NCBI RefSeq assembly: GCF_014695585.1
Contig: NZ_JACJON010000036.1
Span: 62,001 to 126,000 of the forward strand
Origin: Microcoleus sp. FACHB-831
GTDB lineage: Bacteria > Cyanobacteriota > Cyanobacteriia > Cyanobacteriales > FACHB-T130
Length of the DNA: 64,000 bases
Direction: 5' to 3'
Of the stretch, positions 23,501 through 32,001 are shown one piece after another (the stretch's first letter is position 1; every line of letters begins with the position of its first letter). Both the position numbers and the translations under genes were made by a program. The notes under the pieces were generated by a model. The model made no database searches, was not told the origin of the DNA, and saw only the letters and a program-made list of their open reading frames with translations.

Positions 23501-25531
23501 ATGGTATCGACGAAGGTGTTGCCCAAAGTATTGCGCCCACTCCTCATACTTAGTTTAGTTATCTTATTCATAGGCTTTTTAGCCTTCCAAATTGAAATAG
23601 CATTTCCCGCAACACCCAGCGTCTATAACACTTACACGCCTTTAACCAAACCTGCGCCATCAGGGATTGGATCTTATGACGTACTGGGTAAGGTTGTTGA
23701 TAAAGAGGAAGCAGCAAACTTATTGCAAACTGAGGAAGGACGCAAGCAACTTTCTCCTGAAAGTGGGGCTGTTGCTGTTACTGAAGAATTAATAAACCTC
23801 GGTCGCAAGAGTTTTTACTCAGAAACCTTTAAAGATCAAGTTTTCCAAACAGAGGTAGTTGGTGCGTTGAATGGGCCAATCAACCTCGTGACAATGACAA
23901 AAGCGATCGCGCGTCTTGGAGGCAAGCATACAACAAATTTGCAAATTCCTATTGATAAAGATGTCACTATAGGCGGTAAAACTTTTACAGCAGGTACGTT
24001 ACTCAACACCGGGATGGACGTTCCCTCTGGTTCGATTATTCCCTTGGGAATGCGTACCAGCATCGAAAAAGGTAAAGTGCGAGTTGGCATTACCTGCGCC
24101 TTGTGTCATGCAACAGTAGATAACAACACGGGTCGAGTTATTGAAGGTGCGCCTAACATCGATGTCGATACTGGTTTACTATTAGCATTTGCCACCAACT
24201 CAGCAGCACTATTCCGCCAGACTGGAGTTAATCCTACAACATTGCCACCAGGCGATCGCTCCTACATCAACGCCAACGGTGAAACAGCGCATCTCCCCAA
24301 CGCCAAAACTGTAGAAGATGCCGTCGATGCCGATTTATTATCTTGGCCTCCCGGTAGCTTTGATTCGACGGGCAACATGGTCAACAATCCCTCGCAAAAT
24401 CCGCCCTCCTATACTCACGAAACTTGGCCTTATGGATGGAGTGGAAATGCTGCTATCGGCTGGTTTCACGGATTGACTACCCTCAATAGCAACGTTCACG
24501 GAACCAACTCAGACGCTACAACTGGGGCTGATTCCAGCGAACCGCTGCTGGGTATCGATAAAGAAACTTATTTGGGCGTAATTTTGCAAAATTCTGCAAA
24601 TAAATCCTTCCGCTTGCCCCAAGGCGCAAGGCCATCAAAATTCTTTGACAAGATCGATCCCACGCCAGGGTATCCGGGGATGAATGAGGTGATCCCTATG
24701 CCTGGTTTTCCCAAAGGTTCGCCCTTTATCCTCGATGGGTTGATGGCTTCCTCACCAGGGTTCGACGTAGGCGAACAACTCAATGGAATGTCTGCGTGGC
24801 AAAACACCCTCGCACCACCACCCGTGCAAACTGCAAGTAGCGAGACACTCAAACGCGGTGCAGCAATTTTCACGCGGGCGAGTTGCGTTGAGTGTCATAG
24901 CGGGCGCTACTTCACCAACCATGAGGTAATTCCGGCTAATAAAATCGGTACTCAGCGATCGCGCGGTCCGGCGCAGTCTCCTTTCCCGCGCATCTTTACT
25001 TCGCCGGAGACTTATCCGAGTAACGTTGCAGTACCTTTACCGCCAAATCCCCCAACATTACCAGTGCCAACCGATCTTGTACCGCAGCAATCGCTAGAAT
25101 TAGCCTTTGCTATCAACAACCCTGCTGGCGGCTATAAAGTACCTACCTTACTTGGGCTTGCCGTTACCGCACCTTATCTCCACGATGGAGGTGTGGCAGC
25201 TAGTGCTAGTGCGCTGAAGCCAGGTAAAAAGGGCTTTTTCGTTGGCGATCGCACCCAAATGGGTATGGCAGGCACGCTGATGAAAAACATTCAACCCGAC
25301 CCCAGCGCGAGTCTGCGAGTGTTGTTAGATCGCAACTTGCGTAAGGCGGCGATCGCAGCTAATCGCGCTAATCCCGATTTACAACAATCAAATGTAGATG
25401 GCAGCGGACACAACTATTGGGTAGACAAGAAAGCGGGTTTCACTACTCAAGAACAAACCGATCTAATTCAATATCTTCTGTCGTTGGATGACGACCCGGA
25501 AGTGCTACCTAATGTAGCCTTAAAAGATTAG
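23501..25531 (+). CDS. Di-haem cytochrome c, cytochrome c peroxidase-like
   Basis: A 676-residue exported protein. One N-terminal transmembrane helix (LLILSLVILFIGFLAFQI, about 13-30) anchors it or serves as a signal. Two CxxCH haem sites are present: CALCH near 200 and CVECH near 465, about 265 residues apart. The later YLHDGG motif is typical of bacterial di-haem peroxidases and related MauG-type oxidases. It is much longer than classical CcpA (about 330), with an expanded N-terminal half. The likely role is peroxide reduction or electron transfer on the periplasmic or thylakoid lumen side. It ends 17 bases before a repeat-type hairpin. Confidence 0.85.
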   Translation: MVSTKVLPKVLRPLLILSLVILFIGFLAFQIEIAFPATPSVYNTYTPLTKPAPSGIGSYDVLGKVVDKEEAANLLQTEEGRKQLSPESGAVAVTEELINLGRKSFYSETFKDQVFQTEVVGALNGPINLVTMTKAIARLGGKHTTNLQIPIDKDVTIGGKTFTAGTLLNTGMDVPSGSIIPLGMRTSIEKGKVRVGITCALCHATVDNNTGRVIEGAPNIDVDTGLLLAFATNSAALFRQTGVNPTTLPPGDRSYINANGETAHLPNAKTVEDAVDADLLSWPPGSFDSTGNMVNNPSQNPPSYTHETWPYGWSGNAAIGWFHGLTTLNSNVHGTNSDATTGADSSEPLLGIDKETYLGVILQNSANKSFRLPQGARPSKFFDKIDPTPGYPGMNEVIPMPGFPKGSPFILDGLMASSPGFDVGEQLNGMSAWQNTLAPPPVQTASSETLKRGAAIFTRASCVECHSGRYFTNHEVIPANKIGTQRSRGPAQSPFPRIFTSPETYPSNVAVPLPPNPPTLPVPTDLVPQQSLELAFAINNPAGGYKVPTLLGLAVTAPYLHDGGVAASASALKPGKKGFFVGDRTQMGMAGTLMKNIQPDPSASLRVLLDRNLRKAAIAANRANPDLQQSNVDGSGHNYWVDKKAGFTTQEQTDLIQYLLSLDDDPEVLPNVALKD

Positions 25532-25535
25532 TTGA

Positions 25536-25566
25536 GTAGGTGGGGAATGCCCCACCTTACTTTTAG
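25536..25566 (+). terminator. Hairpin GGTGGGG/CCCCACC followed by T-rich tract
   Basis: Stem GGTGGGG (25539-25545) with CCCCACC (25550-25556), AATG loop, then TTACTTTTAG. It is sister to the hairpin at 47753 with the same AATG loop and belongs to an interspersed repeat used at gene ends. Confidence 0.7.
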
Positions 25567-25584
25567 TTATTAGGAGATTTCACA

Positions 25585-26247
25585 ATGGCATTGCAAGCAG
25601 TAATTCTCGATGTTGATGGTACCCTTATCCTCAGTAATGATGCTCACGCTCAAGCTTGGGTGGAGGCATTTGCAACTTATGGCTATGATGTGCCTTTCGA
25701 TAAAGTCCGACCCCTCATCGGTATGGGTGGCGATAAAGTTATACCAAAGATGGTGCCAGGACTTAATAAGGAAGAAGGTGATGGAAAAGCTATTTCCCAA
25801 AAGCGCAAAGAACTGATGATCGAAAAATTTGCGCCTACGCTACCTTCTGCTAATGGAACGAGGGAACTTGTGTTGCATATGAAGGAGCAAGGATTGCGGC
25901 TAGTTATTGCTACTTCGGCTACATCTGAAGAACTTTCCCTCTTGCTTAAAGCAGGAAAAGTTGACGATTTGCTAGATGAAGCGACAACATCAAGCGATGC
26001 GAAAGACTCTAAGCCATCACCCGATATTGTGCAAGCTGCATTGAAAAAAATAAATATGGAGCCGAACCAAGCTTTGATGATTGGCGATACTCCTTACGAT
26101 ATTGAGTCTGCTAATAAAGCTGGAGTTAATGTTATTGCAGTACGCTGCGGCGGGTTCGATGATACTCAGTTAAAGGATGCGATCGCTATCTATGACGATC
26201 CAGGCGATTTATTAGCACGCTACGACGATTCCCCATTAGCTAAATAG
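25585..26247 (+). CDS. HAD-superfamily phosphatase, phosphoglycolate phosphatase-like
   Basis: A 220-residue HAD hydrolase with a helical cap. Motif I is DVDGT with nucleophile Asp9 and acid Asp11; motif II is VIATSAT; motif III Lys is in DSKPSPDI; motif IV is MIGDTPYDIESANKAG. The cap (HAQAWVEAFATYGYDVPFDKVRPLIGMGG) fits the beta-phosphoglucomutase/phosphoglycolate phosphatase group. Substrate uncertain. It has a strong ATTAGGAG ribosome site 10 bases upstream and its own terminator. Confidence 0.9.
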   Translation: MALQAVILDVDGTLILSNDAHAQAWVEAFATYGYDVPFDKVRPLIGMGGDKVIPKMVPGLNKEEGDGKAISQKRKELMIEKFAPTLPSANGTRELVLHMKEQGLRLVIATSATSEELSLLLKAGKVDDLLDEATTSSDAKDSKPSPDIVQAALKKINMEPNQALMIGDTPYDIESANKAGVNVIAVRCGGFDDTQLKDAIAIYDDPGDLLARYDDSPLAK

Positions 26248-26344
26248 AAGAACTTTGCAATTGCGATCGCCCGATAGTTGAATAACTTTAATTGTAATCC
26301 TAGATACCAACTACGCTGGCGTTCTCACGAAGCTGATTTTGGTA

Positions 26345-26394
26345 GTGGTTGCTTACGTCGTCACATCTCGATGACATAAGCAACCACATTTTTG
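26345..26394 (+). terminator. Intrinsic terminator downstream of the HAD gene
   Basis: An 11-bp stem GTGGTTGCTTA (26345-26355) with TAAGCAACCAC (26377-26387), extended inward by GTCA/TGAC, is followed by ATTTTTG. Confidence 0.85.
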
Positions 26395-26698
26395 TTATCA
26401 GGAGTTTACTATCTCTTAAGGTTTAATGATTGCGGGGCGATCGCCGATCTTACTACCTGAGAAAAATAAAGTGGGTGGGGGCTAGGAACCTTATAATTTA
26501 TAGCTTTAAGTAATCAAAACAATTTATTAACTTAACCCTGAGTTAATGCTCAGGCTTGATTTCAACGCGCTTCATAAATTTTTGTGATGAAATGCAATGT
26601 TTTAAGTGCAAATCATACAAGTTATGGATGCCGATTGCATACTTTATAAAAGACCGACGAATCTCAACCTAGATTTTATCCAGCACAGGAATTTTTTT
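26395..26698. other. Intergenic region upstream of the Cys-rich gene
   Basis: About 300 bases with one HIP1-like site and a small hairpin CCTGAG/CTCAGG near 26537-26554. No gene or riboswitch recognised. Confidence 0.4.
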
Positions 26699-26881
26699 AT
26701 GGAACCTTTAAATTGCTCAGTTTCAGCCTGTCGGTATTGCCAATATTACAACCCTCTAGGACGACGTGGCGGAACTTGCAACGTTCTCAACGTATCAGTT
26801 CAAGGTGAATGGAAAGCTTGCCGTTTAGCTAGCGGACAGTTTCCACTTTCTTTAAAGACTGCTGAACCTATTGTAGCTTAA
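26699..26881 (+). CDS. Small Cys-rich conserved cyanobacterial protein
   Basis: A 60-residue protein with CSVSACRYCQYY, then GGTCNVLNVSVQGEWKACRLA. Five Cys in the pattern C-x4-C-x2-C-x(n)-C-x(n)-C suggest a metal site. I recall similar short proteins across cyanobacteria, without known function. ATG at 26699 is chosen because conservation starts at MEPLNC; the in-frame extension to 26606 is AT-rich and not protein-like. No strong ribosome site is visible. A HIP1-built terminator follows. Confidence 0.7.
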   Translation: MEPLNCSVSACRYCQYYNPLGRRGGTCNVLNVSVQGEWKACRLASGQFPLSLKTAEPIVA

Positions 26882-26933
26882 GACACAGACAATTAGAAAA
26901 ATATTAAGAAATAGTTTAAACCTAAAAAAATAG

Positions 26934-26976
26934 AGCGATCGCGTAGTTCAAAATAGAGCAAGCGATCGCTTTTTTG
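26934..26976 (+). terminator. Terminator whose stem is made of two HIP1 octamers
   Basis: AGCGATCGC (26934-26942) pairs with GCGATCGCT (26962-26970), followed directly by TTTTTTG. The stem uses the self-complementary HIP1 word twice. Confidence 0.7.
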
Positions 26977-27081
26977 TTACCAAGACATCCTTGGCATTGA
27001 AGTTCGTTTGACTTCTGGATTTAGGAAAAAATTAGGTAAAACTCGTCAACATCCTATCCGGAAAACCAATACCTCTTGGTC

Positions 27082-27726
27082 TTATGGTGACAAACGTTCA
27101 ATTACCCAAGCATCATTTTCAAGCCGCCGATAAAGCAAACGATCGTGCAGCCGACTGGGACGCCCCTGCCAAAACTCAATTGCTGTCGGTATAACCCGAA
27201 AACCTCCCCAGTGCAGCGGTCGAGGGATTTCCTTATTTTCATACTCCTGCTTGAGTTGCTGCAACCGAACTTCTAGCACCTCACGATTGGCGATGACTTG
27301 ACTTTGATTAGACGCCCAAGCACCCAACTGACTTCCAGCAGGACGGCTATGAAAATAAGCATCTGACTCTGCATCAGCCACCTTTTCCACGCGCCCTTCA
27401 ATGCGGACTTGGCGTTCGAGTTCAGCCCACCAAAAGACTAGAGACGCCCAAGGATTTGACGTTAATTCTTGTGCTTTGTAGCTCTCGTAATTAGTGTAGA
27501 AGACAAAACCCCGTTCGTCGAAGTCTTTCAGCAGCACCATCCTAGCCCTTGGCTTACCGTCGTTCGTTGTGGTGGCAACAGTCATAGCATTGGGTTCTGG
27601 CAATTGTGACTTGAGTGCCTGGTTGAACCATTTTTGAAATTGTCCGAACGGATTGGGGTCAACATCAACTTCAATTAGCCCAGATTGGGTATATTCCTTA
27701 CGAAGGTCGGCTACGCTTGTGTCCAT
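27082..27726 (-). CDS. pdxH: Pyridoxamine 5'-phosphate oxidase
   Basis: A 214-residue FMN enzyme making pyridoxal 5'-phosphate in the last step of vitamin B6 synthesis or salvage. Family blocks are clear: NAMTVATTTNDGKPRARMVLLKDFDERGFVFYTNYESYKAQEL, ASLVFWWAELERQVRIEGRV, and the C-terminus EFWQGRPSRLHDR followed by the invariant ending VIERLSP. Length is normal. It is a single gene, divergent from the permease gene at 27865 across a repeat-rich spacer. Confidence 0.97.
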   Translation of the reverse strand: MDTSVADLRKEYTQSGLIEVDVDPNPFGQFQKWFNQALKSQLPEPNAMTVATTTNDGKPRARMVLLKDFDERGFVFYTNYESYKAQELTSNPWASLVFWWAELERQVRIEGRVEKVADAESDAYFHSRPAGSQLGAWASNQSQVIANREVLEVRLQQLKQEYENKEIPRPLHWGGFRVIPTAIEFWQGRPSRLHDRLLYRRLENDAWVIERLSP

Positions 27727-27734
27727 ATGAGAGA

Positions 27735-27810
27735 GTTTAGAGTTTGGACTGTGGACTTTAGACTTTAGACTTTAGACTGTCTATAGTCCACAGTCCAGAG
27801 TCTAAAGGTT
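27735..27810. repeat. Inverted, tandem GACTTTAGACT-type interspersed repeat
   Basis: Several copies of a TTTAGACT-like unit are followed by an inverted copy, so GGACTGTGGACTTTAGAC pairs with GTCTATAGTCCACAGTCC (approximate arms). It lies between the divergent pdxH and permease genes. A related but not identical tract is at 50660-50700. This resembles a known cyanobacterial intergenic repeat style. Confidence 0.7.
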
Positions 27811-27864
27811 TTGAGTCGAGATCGCCCAGTTCCGCCCACAGCCAATGCTATAGGTTTTTTTGTG

Positions 27865-28959
27865 ATGCGCCGATTTCCCAATGTTCAACGCCTCTTGATA
27901 GTGGGTTTTAGCGGCCCAATTATCGCTTTAAATATCTGGCTTTTGTCCCAGGCATTTCGCTATTTTGAGCATCTGATTACTGTCTTAACTATTTCTGCGA
28001 TCCTGGCGTTTCTGCTTAACTACCCGGTGCGGATATTAGAGCGGTTTCGCCTGAAAAGAGATCAGGCTGTAATAATCGTTTTGCTGCTAACTTTAACGCT
28101 TTTGGGATTCTTGGGCGTGACCCTTGTGCCGATTTTGATTGACCAAACGGCGGAGTTGTTAAAGAATATTCCCGATTGGTTGAAAACAAGTAATGAAAAT
28201 TTGAATCAGTGGGAAATTTGGGCACGCGAACGGCGTTTGCCCATCGATTTGAAGGGATTTATTACTCGCATCACCTCTCGTATTGAAAGTCAAGTGCAGG
28301 CTGTGGCTGCACAAGCTGTTGGATTAGCTTTGGGTACGGTGTCTGGATTGGTAAATGTGATTTTCGTCATAGTGCTGGCGTTTTATATGCTGCTGTATGG
28401 CGATCGCATGTGGCAAGGTTTGGTTAGTCTGCTGCCGCCTCAGATCGGTTTACCCTTAAGCGAATCGCTGCGGCTGAATTTTCAGAATTTTTTCCTTTCT
28501 CAACTGCTGCTGGGACTGTTCATGGTGGGAACGCTAACCCCAATTTTTTTGATTTTGAAGGTGCCGTATTCTCTACTGTTTGCCTTGCTGATCGGTCTTG
28601 CCGAACTGATTCCTTTTATCGGCGCTACATTGGGAATTGGATTGGTGACGCTGCTGGTAATGCTTAAAGATTTTTGGTTAGCAGTTCAGGTAGCGAGCGC
28701 AGCAATCTTCATGCAACAGATCAACGATAACTTACTAGCTCCTAAGTTAATTGGCGATTTTACTGGCCTCAACCCCATCTGGATTTTCATCTCCATCTTG
28801 ACAGGAGCGCAGATTGCCGGACTTTTGGGCGTCCTTGTCTCAGTCCCCATCGCTGGCACTATTAAGGACACAATTGACACCATCCGCCGAATGCGCCAGC
28901 ACGCAATTGTCAGAAACGATGTTCTTCCCAGCGATCGCGACAACGGAACGATGCCTTAA
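27865..28959 (+). CDS. AI-2E family (PerM/TqsA-like) membrane permease
   Basis: A 364-residue integral membrane protein from the ATG at 27865. Helices are visible near the start (LLIVGFSGPIIALNIWLL), ITVLTISAILAFLLNYPV, AVIIVLLLTLTLLGFLGVTLVPIL, and the C-terminal set with the family motif LIGLAELIPFIGATLGIG, followed by NLLAPKLIGDFTGLNPIWIF. Substrates of this family are mostly unknown; some members export autoinducer or ions. A longer TTG start at 27811 lies inside the repeat and is unlikely. Confidence 0.9.
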   Translation: MRRFPNVQRLLIVGFSGPIIALNIWLLSQAFRYFEHLITVLTISAILAFLLNYPVRILERFRLKRDQAVIIVLLLTLTLLGFLGVTLVPILIDQTAELLKNIPDWLKTSNENLNQWEIWARERRLPIDLKGFITRITSRIESQVQAVAAQAVGLALGTVSGLVNVIFVIVLAFYMLLYGDRMWQGLVSLLPPQIGLPLSESLRLNFQNFFLSQLLLGLFMVGTLTPIFLILKVPYSLLFALLIGLAELIPFIGATLGIGLVTLLVMLKDFWLAVQVASAAIFMQQINDNLLAPKLIGDFTGLNPIWIFISILTGAQIAGLLGVLVSVPIAGTIKDTIDTIRRMRQHAIVRNDVLPSDRDNGTMP

Positions 28960-29125
28960 GCTGTTGCAGCCTTCTGCTAACTAAAAAATTTATAGTATTT
29001 TATCATAATTGCTATTTTTGGTAAATACAACAAAACGCCAAGATACAGATAAGTAGATAATTTTGCCAGCAATTAGAACTGCCTTGTAAAATTGGCAAGT
29101 GATCTGCATTTGTTGGAGAATTCAT

Positions 29126-29509
29126 ATGATACGAGCGCTTAACTTTTTGATGATCTTCCTTGTTTGTTTAGCCTTAGTGCTATTCAGCTTGCAAAATACT
29201 GAGTCTGCTTCCATTCAACTTTTGCAGGGAGTCCAAGTTCAAGCACCCATATGCATAGAACTGATTGTGGCAATGGGCGTGGGAGCTATTCTGGCATGGT
29301 TTTTCAGTCTATGGACGCGGTTGCAACGGGCTATGATATCAAGAAAGGAAATTCGTGTTGTTCGCCAGAAAGATGAACGGATTCAGGAACTAGAACAAAA
29401 AATTGAACGTTATCAGGCTGAGATTCAAGAGCCACAACAACTGCCGCCTAGTGCTGAAACACAAACCGAAGCGACACCAGCAACAGAGCTATTGGCTAAC
29501 AAAATTTAG
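29126..29509 (+). CDS. LapA-like (DUF1049) membrane protein
   Basis: A 127-residue protein with two transmembrane helices (LNFLMIFLVCLALVLFSLQN and ICIELIVAMGVGAILAWFFSL) separated by the family's ESASIQLLQG strand, then a basic coiled coil (IRVVRQKDERIQELEQKIERYQAE). DUF1049/LapA proteins are small envelope proteins linked to lipopolysaccharide assembly in E. coli. The ATG at 29126 has TTGGAGAA just upstream. It is 15 bases ahead of scpA and likely co-transcribed with it. Confidence 0.85.
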   Translation: MIRALNFLMIFLVCLALVLFSLQNTESASIQLLQGVQVQAPICIELIVAMGVGAILAWFFSLWTRLQRAMISRKEIRVVRQKDERIQELEQKIERYQAEIQEPQQLPPSAETQTEATPATELLANKI

Positions 29510-29524
29510 AATTATTTCAGGCTT

Positions 29525-30328
29525 ATGACGGTTTCTTCGACAGCTCAGGAAGCGATCGCGCTTTTGATTGACACCGCCCAGCGAGGGGAAATTGACCCTT
29601 GGGACGTTCAGGTAATTGAGGTTATCGATCGCTACTTGAGTACGCTGAGTGTAGACACCGGGGGGAGTCAAAGCACTTTTGAAGCAAATCTGTCCCAGTC
29701 CGGACAGGCTTTTCTGTGGGCGTCTATGCTGGTGTTGCTCAAAGCAGACACTCTCTCAAATCAGTCAACGCCAGAAGAGGAGCAAGAACCCATCGATGAA
29801 GACCTTGCGGATGACTTTAGTAGTCAATTTGGCCAGTTGCCTTCAAATCTAGAGCGCCATATACGACGACGCCCAAGCGCAATGCCGCCCCAAAGACGGC
29901 CAGTAACGCTACAGGATTTGATCGAGCAGATCAAACAAATAGCAGACATACTCGAAGAAAAAGTTCCCGCGCCAAAGATTCGCCGTCGCATTACCCAGTC
30001 TTCCACTCAGGCAGCAAGAGCGATCGCCGCCCTAGCTCACCAAGAAAATCTCACCGAAGTAGCAGGACAACTCGAACGCCTGCTAGCCGATCATTGGCCG
30101 CTTCTTCCCCCCGGACAGGATTGGCTGCATCTCGATCAACTGGTAAACTTGTGGGCTAAGACCCCCGCATCTGTTGAGGCAGGGCATCTACCAGAGGCTG
30201 GTTCTCATCGCTCGCAGTCCAACGATCGCGTGGGTGTGTTTTGGGCACTGCTACTACTATCGGCTCAGTCTAAGGTAGAGTTAGCTCAAGAAGAGTTCTA
30301 TCAAGACATCAAGATTCGTGCTTTGTAA
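29525..30328 (+). CDS. scpA: Segregation and condensation protein A
   Basis: A 267-residue kleisin that bridges SMC heads with ScpB for chromosome condensation. The N-terminal ALLIDTAQRGEIDPWDVQVIEVIDRYLS and FLWASMLVLLKADTL are diagnostic. The middle is a variable acidic and Arg-rich linker, and a winged-helix C-terminus follows (FWALLLLSAQSKVELAQEEFYQDIKI). It lies 15 bases after the LapA-like gene. scpB is not in the window. Confidence 0.93.
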   Translation: MTVSSTAQEAIALLIDTAQRGEIDPWDVQVIEVIDRYLSTLSVDTGGSQSTFEANLSQSGQAFLWASMLVLLKADTLSNQSTPEEEQEPIDEDLADDFSSQFGQLPSNLERHIRRRPSAMPPQRRPVTLQDLIEQIKQIADILEEKVPAPKIRRRITQSSTQAARAIAALAHQENLTEVAGQLERLLADHWPLLPPGQDWLHLDQLVNLWAKTPASVEAGHLPEAGSHRSQSNDRVGVFWALLLLSAQSKVELAQEEFYQDIKIRAL

Positions 30329-30510
30329 AGCTGCATTGGGCGAATTTTCCTAGTAGAGCAACTTTGTATATAACAGTCAGAACCACTAGAATATCCACAG
30401 TGCTGGATAGATTTAGCGCTCCTGCTATCAAGCGGTTAGCCTAATCTATCTATTAACTACTAATTGATAACACAAGAGCGAAGTGGCCAAGGGTTGAGGA
30501 ACAAATATTC

Positions 30511-31683
30511 ATGAAAGCCATGATTCTGGCAGCTGGTAAAGGAACCCGCGTTCGTCCTATTACCTTCACTATTCCCAAACCGATGATTCCCATCATGCAA
30601 AAGCCCGTGATGGAGTTCTTACTGGAACTGCTCCGGAGGCATGGGTTTGATCAGATTATGGTCAATGTCAGCCACCTGGCCGATAAAATTGAGAACTATT
30701 TCGGCGATGGGCAGCGGTTTGGCGTAGAAATTGCCTATTCTTTTGAAGGCAGCATTGTTGAAGGCGAAATGGTCGGTAAGGCGCTGGGTTCTGCGGGCGG
30801 TATGCGCCGCATCCAGGACTTCTGGCCCTTTTTTGACGGTACCTTTGTGGTTCTCTGCGGCGACGCCTTAATTGACTTAGACCTAACGGCGGCGGTGAAG
30901 TGGCACAAGGAAAAAGGCTCCATCGCCACGGTGATTATGAAAACCGTGCCCAAAGAAGAAGTGCCTAGTTACGGTGTTGTGGTGACAGACGAAGAAGGCC
31001 GGATTAAGGCTTTCCAAGAAAAACCCTCAGTGGAAGAAGCCCTCAGCACCAGTATCAATACGGGTATTTACATTTTTGAACCAGAAGTTTTGGATTACAT
31101 CCCCTCTGGTGTCGAATATGATATCGGCAGCGAGTTGTTCCCCAAGCTGGTGGAAAATAATGCCCCGTTCTACGGGATTGCGATGGACTTCGAGTGGGTT
31201 GATATTGGCAAGGTGCCAGACTACTGGCGGGCGATTCGCAGCGTACTGCTGGGGGAAGTAAAAAATGTGGCGATTCCTGGGCGCGAAGTTTTTCCTGGCA
31301 TCTACACTGGTCTGAATGTTGCGGTGAATTGGGATAAGGTGGACATCACCGGGCCAGTATATATCGGTGCGATGACGCGCATTGAAGATGGAGCAAAGAT
31401 TGTTGGCCCGAGTATGATTGGGGCTAATTGCTGGGTTTGTAGTGGGGCAAAGGTAGAAAACAGCGTCATTTTTGAGTACTCCCGCTTAGGCGCAGGAGTA
31501 CAGTTGGTGGATAAGTTGGTTTTTGGGCGCTACTGTATTGATAAGACGGGGGCGGCAATTGATGTTCAAGCAGCCGCACTCGATTGGTTAATTACCGATA
31601 CCCGTCAGGTTCTGCCATCTAATGCAGCGCTAGAAAGTCAGACGATAGCAGAACTGCTAGGAAGTGAGGCGATTAAGCAGTAA
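30511..31683 (+). CDS. NDP-sugar nucleotidyltransferase (mannose-1-phosphate guanylyltransferase-like)
   Basis: A 390-residue protein. The N-terminal nucleotidyltransferase fold has MKAMILAAGKGTRVRPIT (signature GxGTRxRP) and IPKPMIPI with the catalytic Lys. VLCGDALIDLDL and INTGIYIFEPEVLDYIP follow, then FEWVDIGKVPDYWRA. A C-terminal left-handed beta-helix (VYIGAMTRIEDGAKIVGPSMIGANCWVCSGAKVENS) completes it. It supplies activated sugars for cell-wall or exopolysaccharide synthesis; GDP-mannose or dTDP-glucose are the likely options. The start has no strong ribosome site. Confidence 0.9.
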   Translation: MKAMILAAGKGTRVRPITFTIPKPMIPIMQKPVMEFLLELLRRHGFDQIMVNVSHLADKIENYFGDGQRFGVEIAYSFEGSIVEGEMVGKALGSAGGMRRIQDFWPFFDGTFVVLCGDALIDLDLTAAVKWHKEKGSIATVIMKTVPKEEVPSYGVVVTDEEGRIKAFQEKPSVEEALSTSINTGIYIFEPEVLDYIPSGVEYDIGSELFPKLVENNAPFYGIAMDFEWVDIGKVPDYWRAIRSVLLGEVKNVAIPGREVFPGIYTGLNVAVNWDKVDITGPVYIGAMTRIEDGAKIVGPSMIGANCWVCSGAKVENSVIFEYSRLGAGVQLVDKLVFGRYCIDKTGAAIDVQAAALDWLITDTRQVLPSNAALESQTIAELLGSEAIKQ

Positions 31684-31701
31684 TTGTTAGCGGTTAATTA
31701 G

Positions 31702-31742
31702 TAATGGGTAGTTGGTAAAAATAAATTACCAACTACCCATTA
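31702..31742. terminator. Perfect 17-bp hairpin between convergent genes
   Basis: TAATGGGTAGTTGGTAA (31702-31718) pairs fully with 31726-31742 around a 7-base AT loop; ATTTATATG follows. It stands between the nucleotidyltransferase and speA, which converge. Its arm is of the TAATGGGTA interspersed repeat type, also seen at 35091. The remaining ~260 bases to speA hold no gene. Confidence 0.75.
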
Positions 31743-32001
31743 TTTATATGCTGCTAATTGGCTTGGGAATATTTGGCGATCGCGGCTATTAAACCAAGAA
31801 TATATTTTTATGCACAAATACTGCTTGTGCTGATTTATAAAAAAGCGCGATCGCCCTACATAATTATGCTTTTAGCCTATTGGCAATAGCAGATTATCAG
31901 CAAAACTCCCTATCCCTCTAGCCAACAAGAATAAACAAAGAAAAGGCGGATGCTTTGACTCATTAAATATTACTGCATCCACCTTCGCAATTCCTTTAGT
32001 G

